NCBI GenBank assembly: GCA_016709025.1
Contig: JADJEQ010000044.1
Coordinates: 1-64,000, forward strand
DNA length: 64,000 nt
Origin: Bacteroidales bacterium
GTDB lineage: Bacteria > Bacteroidota > Bacteroidia > Bacteroidales > Lentimicrobiaceae
Direction: 5' to 3'
Shown: positions 23,058 to 32,568 of the stretch, piece by piece
Position numbering within the stretch: the stretch's first letter is position 1
Layout: the number at the start of each line of letters is the position of its first letter
The notes under the pieces: model-generated
Seen by the model: only the letters and a program-made list of their open reading frames with translations
Told to the model about the DNA's origin: nothing
Databases searched by the model: none
Made by a program: the position numbers and the translations under genes

Positions 23058-23350
23058 TTGTGTAAACAGGCTTCGACGAAATGGCTTTGAAAGGTTGAGG
23101 TTAAGGTTAAGGTTGAGTACCTTCTAAGGTAAGTTGTTTGTACACAAACCAGATAACCAGTCTTCAACGTTCATGGCCTGGGTTATATATAACAGTAAAT
23201 CAATTTTCAGCATAACGGGGTCATTGCAGGGTGCGATGGCCCCGGTTTGTAAATCTTAGAGTCAGGTGGGGTAGTAAATATTACTTCTAACAGATCACGC
23301 ATAATCAATTTGGGACAGACATTATCTTTTTCTGATGATTATTCACGTTT

Positions 23351-23666
23351 CGCCCCTCTGGGGCTTATAAACAACACTTAACACTTTTTTCTACCTACGT
23401 TGCGCCCCTCTGGGGCTTAGAGTATTACTCTTCACCGTTTCTCAACCAACATTACGCCCCGCTGGGGCTGCCAAAATAACACATCAACGATTTTTCTACC
23501 TACGTTCCGCATCTATCAGGCTTTGGTTCGTAAAACCAGAACAATTGTTCCATGTATCAGACTTACCTGGGCTTTCCATCCTATTCTTCATCTTCCTTTT
23601 TGCTTTAAATAGACTTTTTCAAATTGTGATGGCTCCAATCCGTTAAATACTAGCCCCAGAGGGGCG
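23351..23666. repeat. REP-like palindromes upstream of the Y1 transposase
   Basis: CGCCCCTCTGGGGC at 23351-23364 and 23403-23416, CGCCCCGCTGGGGC at 23455-23468, and an inverted copy GCCCCAGAGGGGCG at 23653-23666. Forward copies are preceded by (A/C)CTACGTT or ACGTT and followed by TTA; inverted copies mirror this. These are short hairpins with the layout expected of REP sequences mobilised by a neighbouring Y1 transposase. Confidence 0.8.
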
Positions 23667-23753
23667 TAAAGTGAATTTAAACCACTGATAACCGACACAC
23701 TTGAATAGGGCGATTACATTGGATGATCTGTTCAATACAATATTGAATTATCG

Positions 23754-23761
23754 TATATTTG
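23754..23761 (+). promoter_or_regulatory. Candidate Bacteroidota -7 box before the transposase
   Basis: TATATTTG fits the TAnnTTTG consensus and lies about 43 bp before the ATG. No clear -33 element was seen. Confidence 0.35.
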
Positions 23762-23803
23762 TAATATCCATTATTATTATTATTAACCAAAATATTTATG
23801 ATT

Positions 23804-24283
23804 ATGGCAAATACCAATATTGATATTAATATTCAACTCGTTTTTGCGGTAAAAAACCGGAACAGTCTTATTGGCAAATCATGGAGGACTCAGCTGAATC
23901 AATATATAACAGGTATTGTTCAGAATTACGGACATAAAATACTCCGAGTCAATGGCATGTCTGATCATATTCACATCTTCATCGGGTATAATGTTAATCA
24001 GTTAATACCTGACCTCATAGAAGAAATCAAGTCATCATCCAATAAATTTATCCGAGATAACAGATTTACTCCATATAAATTTGAATGGCAGTCAGGATAC
24101 GGCGCATTTTCTTACAGCCATAGTGATAGAAACTCGGTAATCAATTATATCATTAACCAACAGGAGCACCATCACAAAAAAACGTTTGAGGAGGAATACA
24201 TGGGTTTTCTGAAAGAGTTTGAAATTGAGTTCAAAGCACCATATCTATTTGATTTTTTTGATGTTCCATATAACGAGGATTAA
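23804..24283 (+). CDS. IS200/IS605-type Y1 transposase (REP-associated)
   Basis: About 159 residues from the ATG at 23804; an in-frame ATG two codons upstream is equally possible. It has the Y1_Tnp fold: an N-terminal strand (IQLVFAVKNRNSL), the HUH metal-binding motif (MSDHIHIFIG), EWQSGYGAFSYS, and the nucleophile Tyr in NYIINQQEHHHKK. The family cuts single-stranded DNA at hairpin-flanked sites. No tnpB partner is present. It is surrounded by about fourteen REP-like palindromes (23351-25260), which are its likely substrates or by-products. Confidence 0.9.
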   Translation: MANTNIDINIQLVFAVKNRNSLIGKSWRTQLNQYITGIVQNYGHKILRVNGMSDHIHIFIGYNVNQLIPDLIEEIKSSSNKFIRDNRFTPYKFEWQSGYGAFSYSHSDRNSVINYIINQQEHHHKKTFEEEYMGFLKEFEIEFKAPYLFDFFDVPYNED

Positions 24284-24318
24284 GGTTCGGTCATTTATAC
24301 ATAACTTTTTTCACATTT

Positions 24319-25260
24319 CGCCCCGCTGGGGCTTAGAGTATATCTCTTCACCATCTTTCTACCAACGTTTCGCCCCTCTGGGGCTTAAAATATAATTCTC
24401 CGGATTTTTTCAACCAACATTTCGCCCGTAGGGCCAAAAAAAACAGAATGATTTCGTTAGATTTTATAATTTCGGGATATGGAATAAGCTCAATTGATCA
24501 ATCTTTTGAAGAATGTTTCTGAACTCATTTATCAATTTCTGACGGACGTTTTCTTTTCCTGCAGGGCTTTCATTTTTAGCCCCTCTGGTGCTTAAAATCA
24601 CTTCATTGCTTTTCTTCCAACATTTCGCCCTCTCCTGGGCATAAAAAACAACACATCATTTCTTTCTTTTCATGTTTCGCACCTTTGGCGCACTGTCAAC
24701 TTGCGAGGATTTTCTTCATATTCAACAATTTTCCGGCTTTCAGAAACAGAATCACGCAGAATTAAACAGAAAATTCACAATATAGCCCCAGAGGGGCGAA
24801 ACGTTGGTAGCAAGGAACAACAACAATAAATTTAAGCCTCAGAGAGGCGTAATGTGAATTTAACTACCAATAACCGAAACCCCTGAACAGAGCGATGAAA
24901 CCGGTTGATATAGTTAAAATCCGAGAATGAAGCAACTTTTGCAGGCTGATTTTTTGCAGAGCTTAATGGGTTGAGTCGTTACATTTTCTACCCGCCTCTA
25001 GCTATTCACGTTGCGCCCTCTGGGGCTAAAACCTCCACTCTTTCTAATTTTCGGGGCTAAAAAACATCATTCTTTTACCAACTCGGTTCTTTTCGGAACA
25101 ATTGTTCAGCGTATAGACTTGCGACTTCCCTTCTTTTTTTAAATCTTTTCAGATTTTCAGACCATATGGAGAATTACACGTAATTCACATATGCCCTTGG
25201 GGCGAACGCGGTAGCAAGGAACAACAACAATAAATTTAAGCCCAAGAGGGGCGTAACGTG
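24319..25260. repeat. REP-like palindromes downstream of the Y1 transposase
   Basis: Forward copies at 24319-24332 (CGCCCCGCTGGGGC) and 24371-24384 (CGCCCCTCTGGGGC), with degenerate copies near 24423, 24579, 24626 and 25015. Inverted copies lie at about 24785-24798 (GCCCCAGAGGGGCG), 24832-24848 (GCCTCAGAGAGGCG, where both arms changed together), 25192 and 25240-25252. Conserved flanks such as CGTAACGTGAATTTAACTACC follow the inverted copies. The region is non-coding and appears wholly made of these elements. Confidence 0.8.
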
Positions 25261-25328
25261 AATTTAACTACCAATGACCAAATCCATTGCTAAGCTTGAT
25301 AGCCTCAGAATATTCTCCTTACACCATA

Positions 25329-25898
25329 TCACCCGGCCAGCCAATTCCTGATTATTTTTTCACCCATGGGTGTCATGATTGATTCGGGATGGAACTGTAC
25401 ACCGCAGATATCAAATTCATTGTGGCTTAAACCCATGATTACACCTCTTTCGTCGAGAGCTGTGATGCGAAGGCGGGCGGGGAGGGTTTCGCGCTGAACG
25501 GCCCAACTGTGGTAGAGCCCGGCTTCAAATCCCTGCTCCAGTCCGGAAAAGACATTGCTTATCGGAGCAACAGGCTGAATCCTAACCATTTCGCCATGCA
25601 TAATTTCGCCGGGTTGGTAAAGCCGGCCACCAAACACCTCTGCAATGGCCTGAAGTCCAAGACATACACCGAAGATTCTCTTTTTACCGGCAAAATGCCT
25701 GATCAGTTCACAGGTTATACCGGCTTCAGACGGAAGTCCGGGCCCGGGCGAGAGAACCAACGCATCGTAATCAGCCGCATCCGTTACATTGATCTCATCG
25801 TTTTTAACTACCCTGACTTCGTCCGCACCTGCTTCGTGCAACAACTGCAACAAATTGAATGTGAATGAATCGTAATTATCGATCAGAAGGATTTTCAT
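25329..25898 (-). CDS. pabA: Aminodeoxychorismate/anthranilate synthase glutamine amidotransferase
   Basis: A 189-residue class I glutamine amidotransferase. It begins MKILLIDNYDSFTFNL, has the oxyanion loop SPGPGLPSEAG, the nucleophile Cys79 in GVCLGLQA, and the His-Glu pair in QFHPESIMT. It releases ammonia from glutamine for aminodeoxychorismate synthase (folate) or anthranilate synthase (tryptophan). The pabB and pabC genes start about 0.9 kb away on the other strand and no trp genes are present, so the folate role is favoured. The separation from its partner by a repeat array is unusual. Confidence 0.9.
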   Translation of the reverse strand: MKILLIDNYDSFTFNLLQLLHEAGADEVRVVKNDEINVTDAADYDALVLSPGPGLPSEAGITCELIRHFAGKKRIFGVCLGLQAIAEVFGGRLYQPGEIMHGEMVRIQPVAPISNVFSGLEQGFEAGLYHSWAVQRETLPARLRITALDERGVIMGLSHNEFDICGVQFHPESIMTPMGEKIIRNWLAG

Positions 25899-25939
25899 AA
25901 AGCAAAGATGTTGATTATTTTCCGGAAAAGCACTGAGAT

Positions 25940-26720
25940 TGATTACAGAGTTTCAGAGTTTCAGGGTTACAGGGTTTCAGGGTTGGTCAGGTTCGGGGTT
26001 ACAGGGTTCAGGTTCAGGGTTACAGGGTTATAGGGTGCAGGATTCAAAAGTTCTAATGCTCAAAAGTTCTAATGTTCAAAGGTTCAAGAGTTTCAGGGTT
26101 GCAGGGTTTCAGGGTTGCAGAGTTTCAGAGTTTCAGAGTTTCAGGTTCAGGTTACAGGGTTAAAGGGTAAAGGGTTCAGGTTCAGAGTTCAGGGGTAGGT
26201 GCAGGATTCAAAAGTTCAAAGGTTCAAGGGTTCAAGGGTTTCAGGGTTCAGAGTTTCAGGGTTACAATATTACAAGGTTTGAGGGGTCCTGAGTCCGGTG
26301 GTCGAGCGGAGCCGAGACCACCCGGATTTTGGGGTTCAGGGTTTCAGGTTATAGGGTTATAGGGTTATAGGGGTGCAGGATTCAAAAGTTTTAATGTTCA
26401 AAGGTTCAAAGGTTCAAGAGTTTCAGAATTTCATTGTTTCAGGGTTAAAATATTACAAGGTTTGAGGGGTACTGAGTCCGGTGGTCGAGCGGAGCCGAGA
26501 CCACCCGGATATTGGGGTTTCAGAGTTTCAGGATTTAAGAGTTCAAGAGTTAAAGGGTTCAAAAGTTCAAGGGTTTCAGAGTTTCAGAGTTTCAGAGTTC
26601 CAGGCCTGCCCGACAGACTTGTACTATGCTGAAACTAAGCATAATTTATGTCGGTCAGGCTAGTTTACAGGGTTGCAGAATTACAGGATTAGAGGATTCC
26701 GTTTTTCAGGATTACAGAGT
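25940..26720. repeat. Word-like repeat array (GTTTCAGA, GTTACAGG, GTTCAAAG)
   Basis: Degenerate octamers AGAGTTTC, AGGGTTAC, AGGGTTTC and AAAGTTCA. A larger duplication of about 183 bp includes the hairpins at 26295 and 26478. It fills the interval between divergent pabA and pabB. Open frames in it are low-complexity artefacts. Confidence 0.85.
26295..26508. repeat. Two copies of a GGTGGTC...GACCACC hairpin
   Basis: Identical 31-bp inverted repeats at 26295-26325 and 26478-26508. The stem is CCGGTGGTC / GACCACCCGG with the loop GAGCGGAGCCGA. Each is preceded by TTTGAGGGGT(C/A)CTGAGT. They lie inside the word array, 183 bp apart. Confidence 0.8.
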
Positions 26721-26830
26721 TTTAGTTTTTGGGTAGTAAAGACGCGATGATCGCGACTCCATTGCCTGCGAAATAAAGCGTCGGCCTCCGGTTTAAATTT
26801 TTGTAATTTAGCCCTTCGCAAATCTGCAGT

Positions 26831-27811
26831 TTGAATATAACCGGTTCCGTCTTTGAATTGATGAACCGCCTCGGTTCCGAAGGCGAACCGTTTCTTTTTG
26901 TCATTGATTTTGAAACAAACGACCCTATAGTACTGTCTTTTTCGGAAGCAGAAAATCAGGGAATCTATTTTGATTGCAGGGGGAAAACCAATATTAAAAG
27001 CATTCCCATACAGTTTTTGCAACCTTTGATTTTCGAAAAAACGCCCATTGATTACCCAACCTATCTCAAGGCTTTCGATATCGTTAAGAAAGGATTGACC
27101 TTTGGCAATTCCTATTTGCTCAACCTTACCTTTCCCACCCGGATTATCATCAACCGCAGTCTGAAAGAAATTTTTCATCTGAGCCAGGCTCCTTACAAAC
27201 TGCTTTTCAGGGATGAATTCACCGTTTTCTCACCCGAAAGCTTTGTCAGAATAAATGCAGAAGGGGTGATCAGTTCTTTTCCGATGAAAGGCACCATTGA
27301 TGCTTCCTTGCCGGATGCTGCAAAACAGTTGCTCAACGATCCGAAGGAAATGGCCGAGCACCACACCATCGTTGACTTGATCCGCAACGACCTGAGTATG
27401 GTGGCCGGTGAAGTGAGGGTAAAACGTTTCAGATACCTCGAGGAGATTAAAACAAACCAGAAGCACCTGTTGCAGGCCAGTTCAGAAATTGCGGGCAAAT
27501 TACCGGAAGGCTGGCGGAAAGAAATCGGGGGGATTTTGCGAAAATTGTTACCGGCCGGATCCATATCAGGAGCTCCAAAGAAAAAAACGACCGAAATCAT
27601 CCGGCAGGCTGAAATAACCGGACGCGGCTATTACACCGGAGTATTTGGTCTTTTCGACGGATCAACGCTCGATTCGGGCGTAATGATCCGGTTTATTGAG
27701 CAAAAAGCCGGGAAAATGGTTTTTCGCAGCGGTGGTGGCATTACAATAAACAGCCAGGCCGAAAGCGAATACCGGGAAATGATAGATAAGGTTTATGTCC
27801 CATTTGTTTGA
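26831..27811 (+). CDS. pabB: Aminodeoxychorismate synthase component I
   Basis: About 326 residues from a TTG at 26831. An ATG at 26861 is the alternative; the TTG is favoured because relatives carry about ten residues before the MN(R/A)LG segment. Chorismate-binding enzyme signatures: FTVFSPESFVRI, PMKGTIDASL, HHTIVDLIRNDLSMVAG, GSISGAPKKKT, YTGVFGLFDG and FRSGGGITINSQAESEY. It makes 4-amino-4-deoxychorismate from chorismate with ammonia from PabA. It overlaps pabC by 17 bp, suggesting translational coupling. Confidence 0.9.
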   Translation: MNITGSVFELMNRLGSEGEPFLFVIDFETNDPIVLSFSEAENQGIYFDCRGKTNIKSIPIQFLQPLIFEKTPIDYPTYLKAFDIVKKGLTFGNSYLLNLTFPTRIIINRSLKEIFHLSQAPYKLLFRDEFTVFSPESFVRINAEGVISSFPMKGTIDASLPDAAKQLLNDPKEMAEHHTIVDLIRNDLSMVAGEVRVKRFRYLEEIKTNQKHLLQASSEIAGKLPEGWRKEIGGILRKLLPAGSISGAPKKKTTEIIRQAEITGRGYYTGVFGLFDGSTLDSGVMIRFIEQKAGKMVFRSGGGITINSQAESEYREMIDKVYVPFV

Positions 27812-28352
27812 AACCATCAGCATCCGCAATGGCGTTGCCGAAAACCTGAAATGGCATCAGAAGCGGCTGGAATCTTCCTTCCTGGCACTGTTCGGGTACC
27901 CGCCAGATTTCAGCCTCGGGAATGTCATAACAATTCCGGATGAATGCATGAAAGGGCATTTCCGTTGCAGGGTAGATTACGACCGTCAAATCAGGGAAAT
28001 CCGGTTTACTCCTTATCATAAAAAAGAAATCAAAAGCCTGAAACTGTTAGAAGACAATCGGATTGATTACCAATATAAATTTTCTGACCGTCTGCAGTTA
28101 GACCTGTTATATGAGATGCGTGGCGAATGTGATGATGTGTTGATCGTTAAAAACGGACTGATAACGGATACTTCCTTCGCCAATGTCATTCTATGGGATG
28201 GCCGGCGCTGGCTAACCCCTTCTGAACCGCTTTTGCCGGGAACCTGCCGGGCGCGTCTGATTGAAAGTGGCTTGATTGCCGAAGCGAAAATAAAAGCTGC
28301 TGACTTGCTTTTCAAGGATTTTCAACTCATCAATGCCACGGGGATTAGATGA
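27795..28352 (+). CDS. pabC: Aminodeoxychorismate lyase (class IV aminotransferase fold)
   Basis: A 185-residue PLP enzyme of the branched-chain aminotransferase/lyase family. It begins SHLFETISIRNG and has a PLP-lysine candidate in YQYKFSDR, then DVLIVKNGLITDTSFANVI and the late TPSEPLLPGTCRARLI loop. It is shorter than typical PabC (about 250 residues), as often seen in Bacteroidota. It converts aminodeoxychorismate to 4-aminobenzoate and pyruvate. Together with the overlapping pabB it forms the pABA branch of folate synthesis. Confidence 0.85.
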   Translation: MSHLFETISIRNGVAENLKWHQKRLESSFLALFGYPPDFSLGNVITIPDECMKGHFRCRVDYDRQIREIRFTPYHKKEIKSLKLLEDNRIDYQYKFSDRLQLDLLYEMRGECDDVLIVKNGLITDTSFANVILWDGRRWLTPSEPLLPGTCRARLIESGLIAEAKIKAADLLFKDFQLINATGIR

Positions 28353-28524
28353 TATTTTGAATGTACCGTTAAACTATATAAATTTTTAAAACAAGGACTG
28401 GAACCCCGGTAAAAAATCTTTGCGCTTTCCCGCACCCTTTAACAAAGAAAAAACACTAATTTTAACTCACCTATTGAACATTGGACTTAAAATGATCTTT
28501 TCTTAACAAAATAAAACACTTACA

Positions 28525-28902
28525 ATGAAAAAAGTAATCTTTACCGATCATGCACCCAAGGCCATCGGCCCTTACAGCCAGGCCATTGAAACAAATGGAA
28601 TGCTATTTATTTCCGGCCAGGTACCCATCGATCCCGCAACAGGTAAAATTGTTGAAGGAGGTATCAAAGAGCAGACCGCCCAGGTTATGAAAAACATCGG
28701 GTCAATCCTGAAAGCCGCCGGATATGACTATTCCGATGTGGTAAAATCGACCTGCCTGCTGAGCGACATGTCCAATTTTGGAGAAATGAACGAAGTGTAT
28801 GGCAGCTTCTATTCTGAAGATCCCCCTGCCAGAGCAGCTTATGGAGTTGTCCGGCTTCCCCTCGGAGCCCTGATTGAAATTGAAACAATCGCAGCTAAAT
28901 AG
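28525..28902 (+). CDS. ridA: RidA family enamine/imine deaminase
   Basis: A 125-residue YjgF/YER057c/UK114 protein. It contains APKAIGPYSQAI, LFISGQVPIDPATG, VVKSTCLLSDM, and the active-site Arg in PPARAAYGVVRLPLG; the Tyr and Arg needed for deamination are present. The family hydrolyses reactive 2-aminoacrylate and other imines released by PLP enzymes. It ends with TAG. It lies about 170 bp after pabC on the same strand and is probably separately expressed. Confidence 0.95.
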   Translation: MKKVIFTDHAPKAIGPYSQAIETNGMLFISGQVPIDPATGKIVEGGIKEQTAQVMKNIGSILKAAGYDYSDVVKSTCLLSDMSNFGEMNEVYGSFYSEDPPARAAYGVVRLPLGALIEIETIAAK

Positions 28903-28961
28903 TGAAACAAAAAAGTGAAAAGTGAAAAGTGAAAAGTGAAAAACTTTAACTGACCGATAAA

Positions 28962-29342
28962 ATGAAAAGTAGCGTTACACGAGACAAATCTTATGCTTTT
29001 GCCCTGAAAATTATCAGGTTATATAAACAAATAGTAAGCGAGCACAAGGAATATGTCATGAGCAGGCAATTGTTGAAAGCTGGCACTGCTCCCGGTGCGC
29101 TGACAAGAGAAGCTCAATTTGCACAATCAACCCCGGATTTTATTTCCAAAATGAGTATTGCACTCAAGGAAGCCAATGAAGCTGAGTATTGGTTGTGTTT
29201 ATTGGAAGACACTGATTTTATTAACAGGGATGATGCAGAGGAAATAAAAAGGGATGCCCGTGAAATAGTCTTTTTGATAGCTTCCTCTGTAAAAACAGCC
29301 AAAAACAATCTTGAAAAACAGAAAGAAAAAGAAAAATCCTGA
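28962..29342 (+). CDS. Four-helix-bundle protein (23S rRNA intervening-sequence family)
   Basis: A 126-residue helical protein with the family layout: YAFALKIIRLYKQ, QLLKAGTAPGALTREAQFAQS, DFISKMSIALKEANEAEYWL, then a Lys-rich tail. Members are found as ORFs in 23S rRNA intervening sequences, but this copy is free-standing, as is common in Bacteroidota. The function is unknown. It is flanked on both sides by short GTGAAAA-word arrays (28905-28945 and, inverted, 29355-29395), which may mark it as an inserted unit. Confidence 0.85.
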   Translation: MKSSVTRDKSYAFALKIIRLYKQIVSEHKEYVMSRQLLKAGTAPGALTREAQFAQSTPDFISKMSIALKEANEAEYWLCLLEDTDFINRDDAEEIKRDAREIVFLIASSVKTAKNNLEKQKEKEKS

Positions 29343-29412
29343 TTTAAAAGGATAACTTTTCACTATTCACTTTTCACTTTTCACTCTTCGTTCTTCACTT
29401 AAAGTTTAAACC

Positions 29413-31576
29413 ATGAAAAAACTGACTTCCATCTTCACTCTCACCCTGTTATTAGTAAAATTCAGTATTGCAGGCGAAGGGATGTGGATTCCATTGTTGC
29501 TTGAGCAGCTCAACGAGCCCGAAATGAAAAGTATGGGCATGCGGATCAGTGCCGAAGACATCTACAGCATCAATAAATCGAGCCTGAAGGATGCAATCCT
29601 GCTTTTTGGGCGGGGCTGTACCGCTGAAATTGTTTCCGATCAGGGGCTAATCCTGACCAATCACCACTGTGGTTACGGGCAGATCCAGAAACACAGTTCG
29701 CTGGAGCATGATTACCTCACCACCGGATTCTGGGCCATGGATAAGTCGCAGGAACTTCCCAACCCTGGCCTGAGCGTTACACTGCTGGTCAGGATGGAAG
29801 ATGTGACGAGGCAGGTAATGGAAGGCATCACCTCCGAAATGACCGAAAAAGCGAGGGCCGAACGAATAAAATTGAACATCGGCGCGATTGAAAAAGCTGC
29901 AATTGAAGGCACGACGTACAATTCCCGTGTGAAGCCTTTTTATTACGGCAATGAATTCTATTTATTTATCACCGAAACATTCAACGATGTGCGGCTGGTG
30001 GGCGCCCCTCCTTCAAACATCGGCAAGTTTGGGGGCGACACCGATAACTGGATGTGGCCTCGCCATACCGGTGACTTCTCGATGTTCAGGATCTATGTGG
30101 ATAAAAACAACCAGCCGGCCAATTACTCACCCGACAATGTCCCCTACAAGCCCAAAAGCCACCTGCCCATCTCCCTGAAAGGGGTTGAAAAAGGAGATTT
30201 TACTTTTGTTTTCGGGTATCCCGGGAAGCACCCAGGAATACCTGCCATCGTACGCCATAGAAATGATCACGGGTACAGAAAACCCACCTGCCATCAGGCT
30301 TCGTGAAAAAAAACTGGGAATTTTCGAGAGCTTTATGCAGCAAAGCGACCTGATCAGGATACAATATTCCGACAAATATGCCGGAGTCGCGAATTACTGG
30401 AAGAAAATGATCGGCGAGAACCGGGGAATCAGGAAACTGGATGCGATTGACAAGAAAAGAGAACTTGAGCAGCGGTTCAATGAGTGGTCGAATGCAGATG
30501 CCGTCAGGAGCGAGCGATATGGCATGTTATTACCAGAGTTTGAATCCCTTTACAATCAACTGATTCCGCTCAGCGAAACAGAAACCTACCTGATCGAAGG
30601 CGGACTCGGGATTGAAGCGATCCGATATGCCTATAACTACAATCAACTGGTGGAGAAGAGCAAGGATAAAACCACACCACCCGAAGAAATCACCAAACTG
30701 CTTACACAATTACAGGGCGGCACAGAAGGCTTTTTTAAGAATTATCATCAGCCTGTTGATAAAAAGGTATTCGCCAGCCTTATTTCCGATTGGGTCATGC
30801 ACCAGGATGGGTCAAAACTTCCACCGGCAATTGAGCAGGGGGCCATTGTTTACAACAACGACTTTGAAGCATGGGCTGAAGAAGTCTATTCAAAGAGTTT
30901 ATTCACCGACGAAGGCAGACTTAAGAAATTCCTTGCTTCCTACAAGGCAAAAAACTTTAAAACCATTGAAGCTGACCCTATGTTTAAATTGTCGGCATCG
31001 GTTTACGGGCACTACTTTGCCACCATCCTGCCTGAATCGCAGCGCATCGGCATGAAACTCGACAGCCTGCAAAGAATCTATATGCAGGGGTTGATGGAGT
31101 TTCAGACCAACAAGCGGTTTTATCCGGATGCCAATTCCACCCTGAGGGTAACCTACGGCGTGGTTGACGACTACGAACCACGCGATGCGGTGCATTACCG
31201 TTATTACACCACACTTGAAGGAATTATCGAAAAGGAAGATCCTGCCATTTACGATTATGTGGTGGAGCCAAAGTTGAAACAACTTTATGAAGCGAAGAAC
31301 TATGGCCATTATGGAGCGAAGGACCAAACGATGCGCATCGCATTTATTGGCAGTAACCACACGACCGGGGGTAACTCGGGGAGCCCGGTTCTGAATGCCG
31401 ACGGACAACTTGTGGGCATCAACTTCGACCGCAACTGGGAAGGCACCATGAGCGACCTGATGTACGACCCTGATCAATGCCGCAACATCAGCCTGGATAT
31501 CCGGTATTGCCTGTTTATCATCGATAAGTTTGCCGGCGCGGGACACCTGGTTGAAGAGATGACGCTGGTGGAGTAA
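29413..31576 (+). CDS. S46 family dipeptidyl-peptidase (DPP7/DPP11 type), one frameshift
   Basis: Restored length is about 720 residues, normal for S46. Signal peptide ending SIAG, then GEGMW, the usual mature start. The catalytic His is in TNHHCGYG, the Asp in DNWMWPRHTGDFS, and the Ser in GGNSGSPVLNADG. A single extra A at about 30226-30227 (PGKHPG instead of PGSTQEY) splits the frame; both halves are otherwise intact. It is a periplasmic enzyme that removes dipeptides from peptides, part of amino-acid-based nutrition in this phylum. The segment that sets DPP7 versus DPP11 preference (INFDRNWEGTMSD) does not settle specificity for me. Confidence 0.92.
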
Positions 31577-31580
31577 AAAA

Positions 31581-31725
31581 ACTCAGGGTTCGACTCTTCA
31601 CCTGGCATTCAGATTAGGCTAACCATTTCGGGGTCACTTACCATGAGTCGAGCCCTGAGTTTTTTTTCACGTATGCTATGATAGCAAAAGAGCAATTTAG
31701 TTATACAATACTCAGAACCCGACTC
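31581..31725. repeat. REP-like repeats upstream of the second transposase, doubling as a terminator
   Basis: ACTCAGGGTTCGACTC at 31581-31596, its inverse GAGTCGAGCCCTGAGT at 31645-31660 followed by T8, and a third direct copy ACTCAGAACCCGACTC at 31710-31725. The first two form an 80-bp inverted repeat directly after the S46 stop codon and could end its transcription. A fourth, inverse copy lies beyond the transposase at 32527-32542. Confidence 0.8.
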
Positions 31726-31813
31726 TTTTTCTAAGCTGAAGATTTATTGTCAGGCTTTGCGGGAAAATCTGTTAAAAAGTCAGAGTCTGGGTTTCTTTGC
31801 AAAACAACACTTT

Positions 31814-32461
31814 ATGAATCTGGTAAGAGATCGCATATTTCACATTTACAATCAGGGGAATAACCGACAGCCAATCTTTTTTCAAGAAAGAAATTATCGA
31901 TTCTTTCTGAAGAAAATGAATGCCCATGTCCTCCCCTATGCTGACTTCCTCGCATGGTGCCTGATGCCTAACCATTTTCACTGGATGGTTTATATCAGAG
32001 AAACTGAACTTTCTTCTCCTAGTGGTGAAGAACAGCTAACAAACAAAAAGTTTATAATAAAGAATGAAGGGATTCAGGAAGTTGAAAAGAAGGTAAGAAT
32101 CTCCAATTCAACAACCCTTAACCAATCTATTGGCACTTTGCTTGCATCGTACACAAGAGCCGTCAATCTACAGGAAGGATTCACCGGTTCACTATTCAGA
32201 AAGAAGACCAATGCCATCTGCCTTAATGATAATAGCCTGACGCTGAAAAGCTGGGTAGAATCGATGGGAATAACCATTCTAAAAAGGGATATTCCTGAAA
32301 ATCAGTATACAAAAATTTGCTTTGATTATATTCATCAAAACCCTGTAAAAGCTGGTCTGGTATCAAACCCTGAAGATTGGGAATTTTCATCTTATCGTGA
32401 TCTGACAGGGATCAGAAACGGAACACTTATCAACAGGAATCTGATCAGGATTTGGGGCTGA
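31814..32461 (+). CDS. REP-associated tyrosine transposase (RAYT)
   Basis: 215 residues from the ATG at 31814; an in-frame start 19 codons upstream lacks similarity. RAYT hallmarks: RIFHIYNQGNNRQPIFF, the HUH motif in CLMPNHFHWMVY, SYTRAVN...GSLFRKKTNAI, and YIHQNPVKAGLV with the nucleophile Tyr. It acts on single-stranded REP DNA. It differs clearly from the IS200-like protein at 23804. It is bracketed by four ACTCAGGG/GAGTCGAG repeats (31581-32542), which appear to be its cognate REPs. Confidence 0.92.
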   Translation: MNLVRDRIFHIYNQGNNRQPIFFQERNYRFFLKKMNAHVLPYADFLAWCLMPNHFHWMVYIRETELSSPSGEEQLTNKKFIIKNEGIQEVEKKVRISNSTTLNQSIGTLLASYTRAVNLQEGFTGSLFRKKTNAICLNDNSLTLKSWVESMGITILKRDIPENQYTKICFDYIHQNPVKAGLVSNPEDWEFSSYRDLTGIRNGTLINRNLIRIWG

Positions 32462-32524
32462 AACAGGCACTGGCTCTCCTGATTAAACAGGCGTCAAAAG
32501 CCGGCTTCCTCCTGATGTCAGGCC

Positions 32525-32542
32525 AAGAGTCGAGTCCTGAGT
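32525..32542 (-). repeat. Downstream REP copy of the second transposase
   Basis: AAGAGTCGAGTCCTGAGT, the inverse of the copies at 31581 and 31710. It closes the RAYT unit 27 bp before the ATG of the GH18 gene. Confidence 0.75.
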
Positions 32543-32568
32543 TGCCCGGGACTACAAATAATCAACCT

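Noticed and set aside
30185..30306. Programmed frameshift in the S46 peptidase
   Set aside because: There is no slippery heptamer or downstream structure; the break is a single extra A in a well-conserved stretch, best read as an error.
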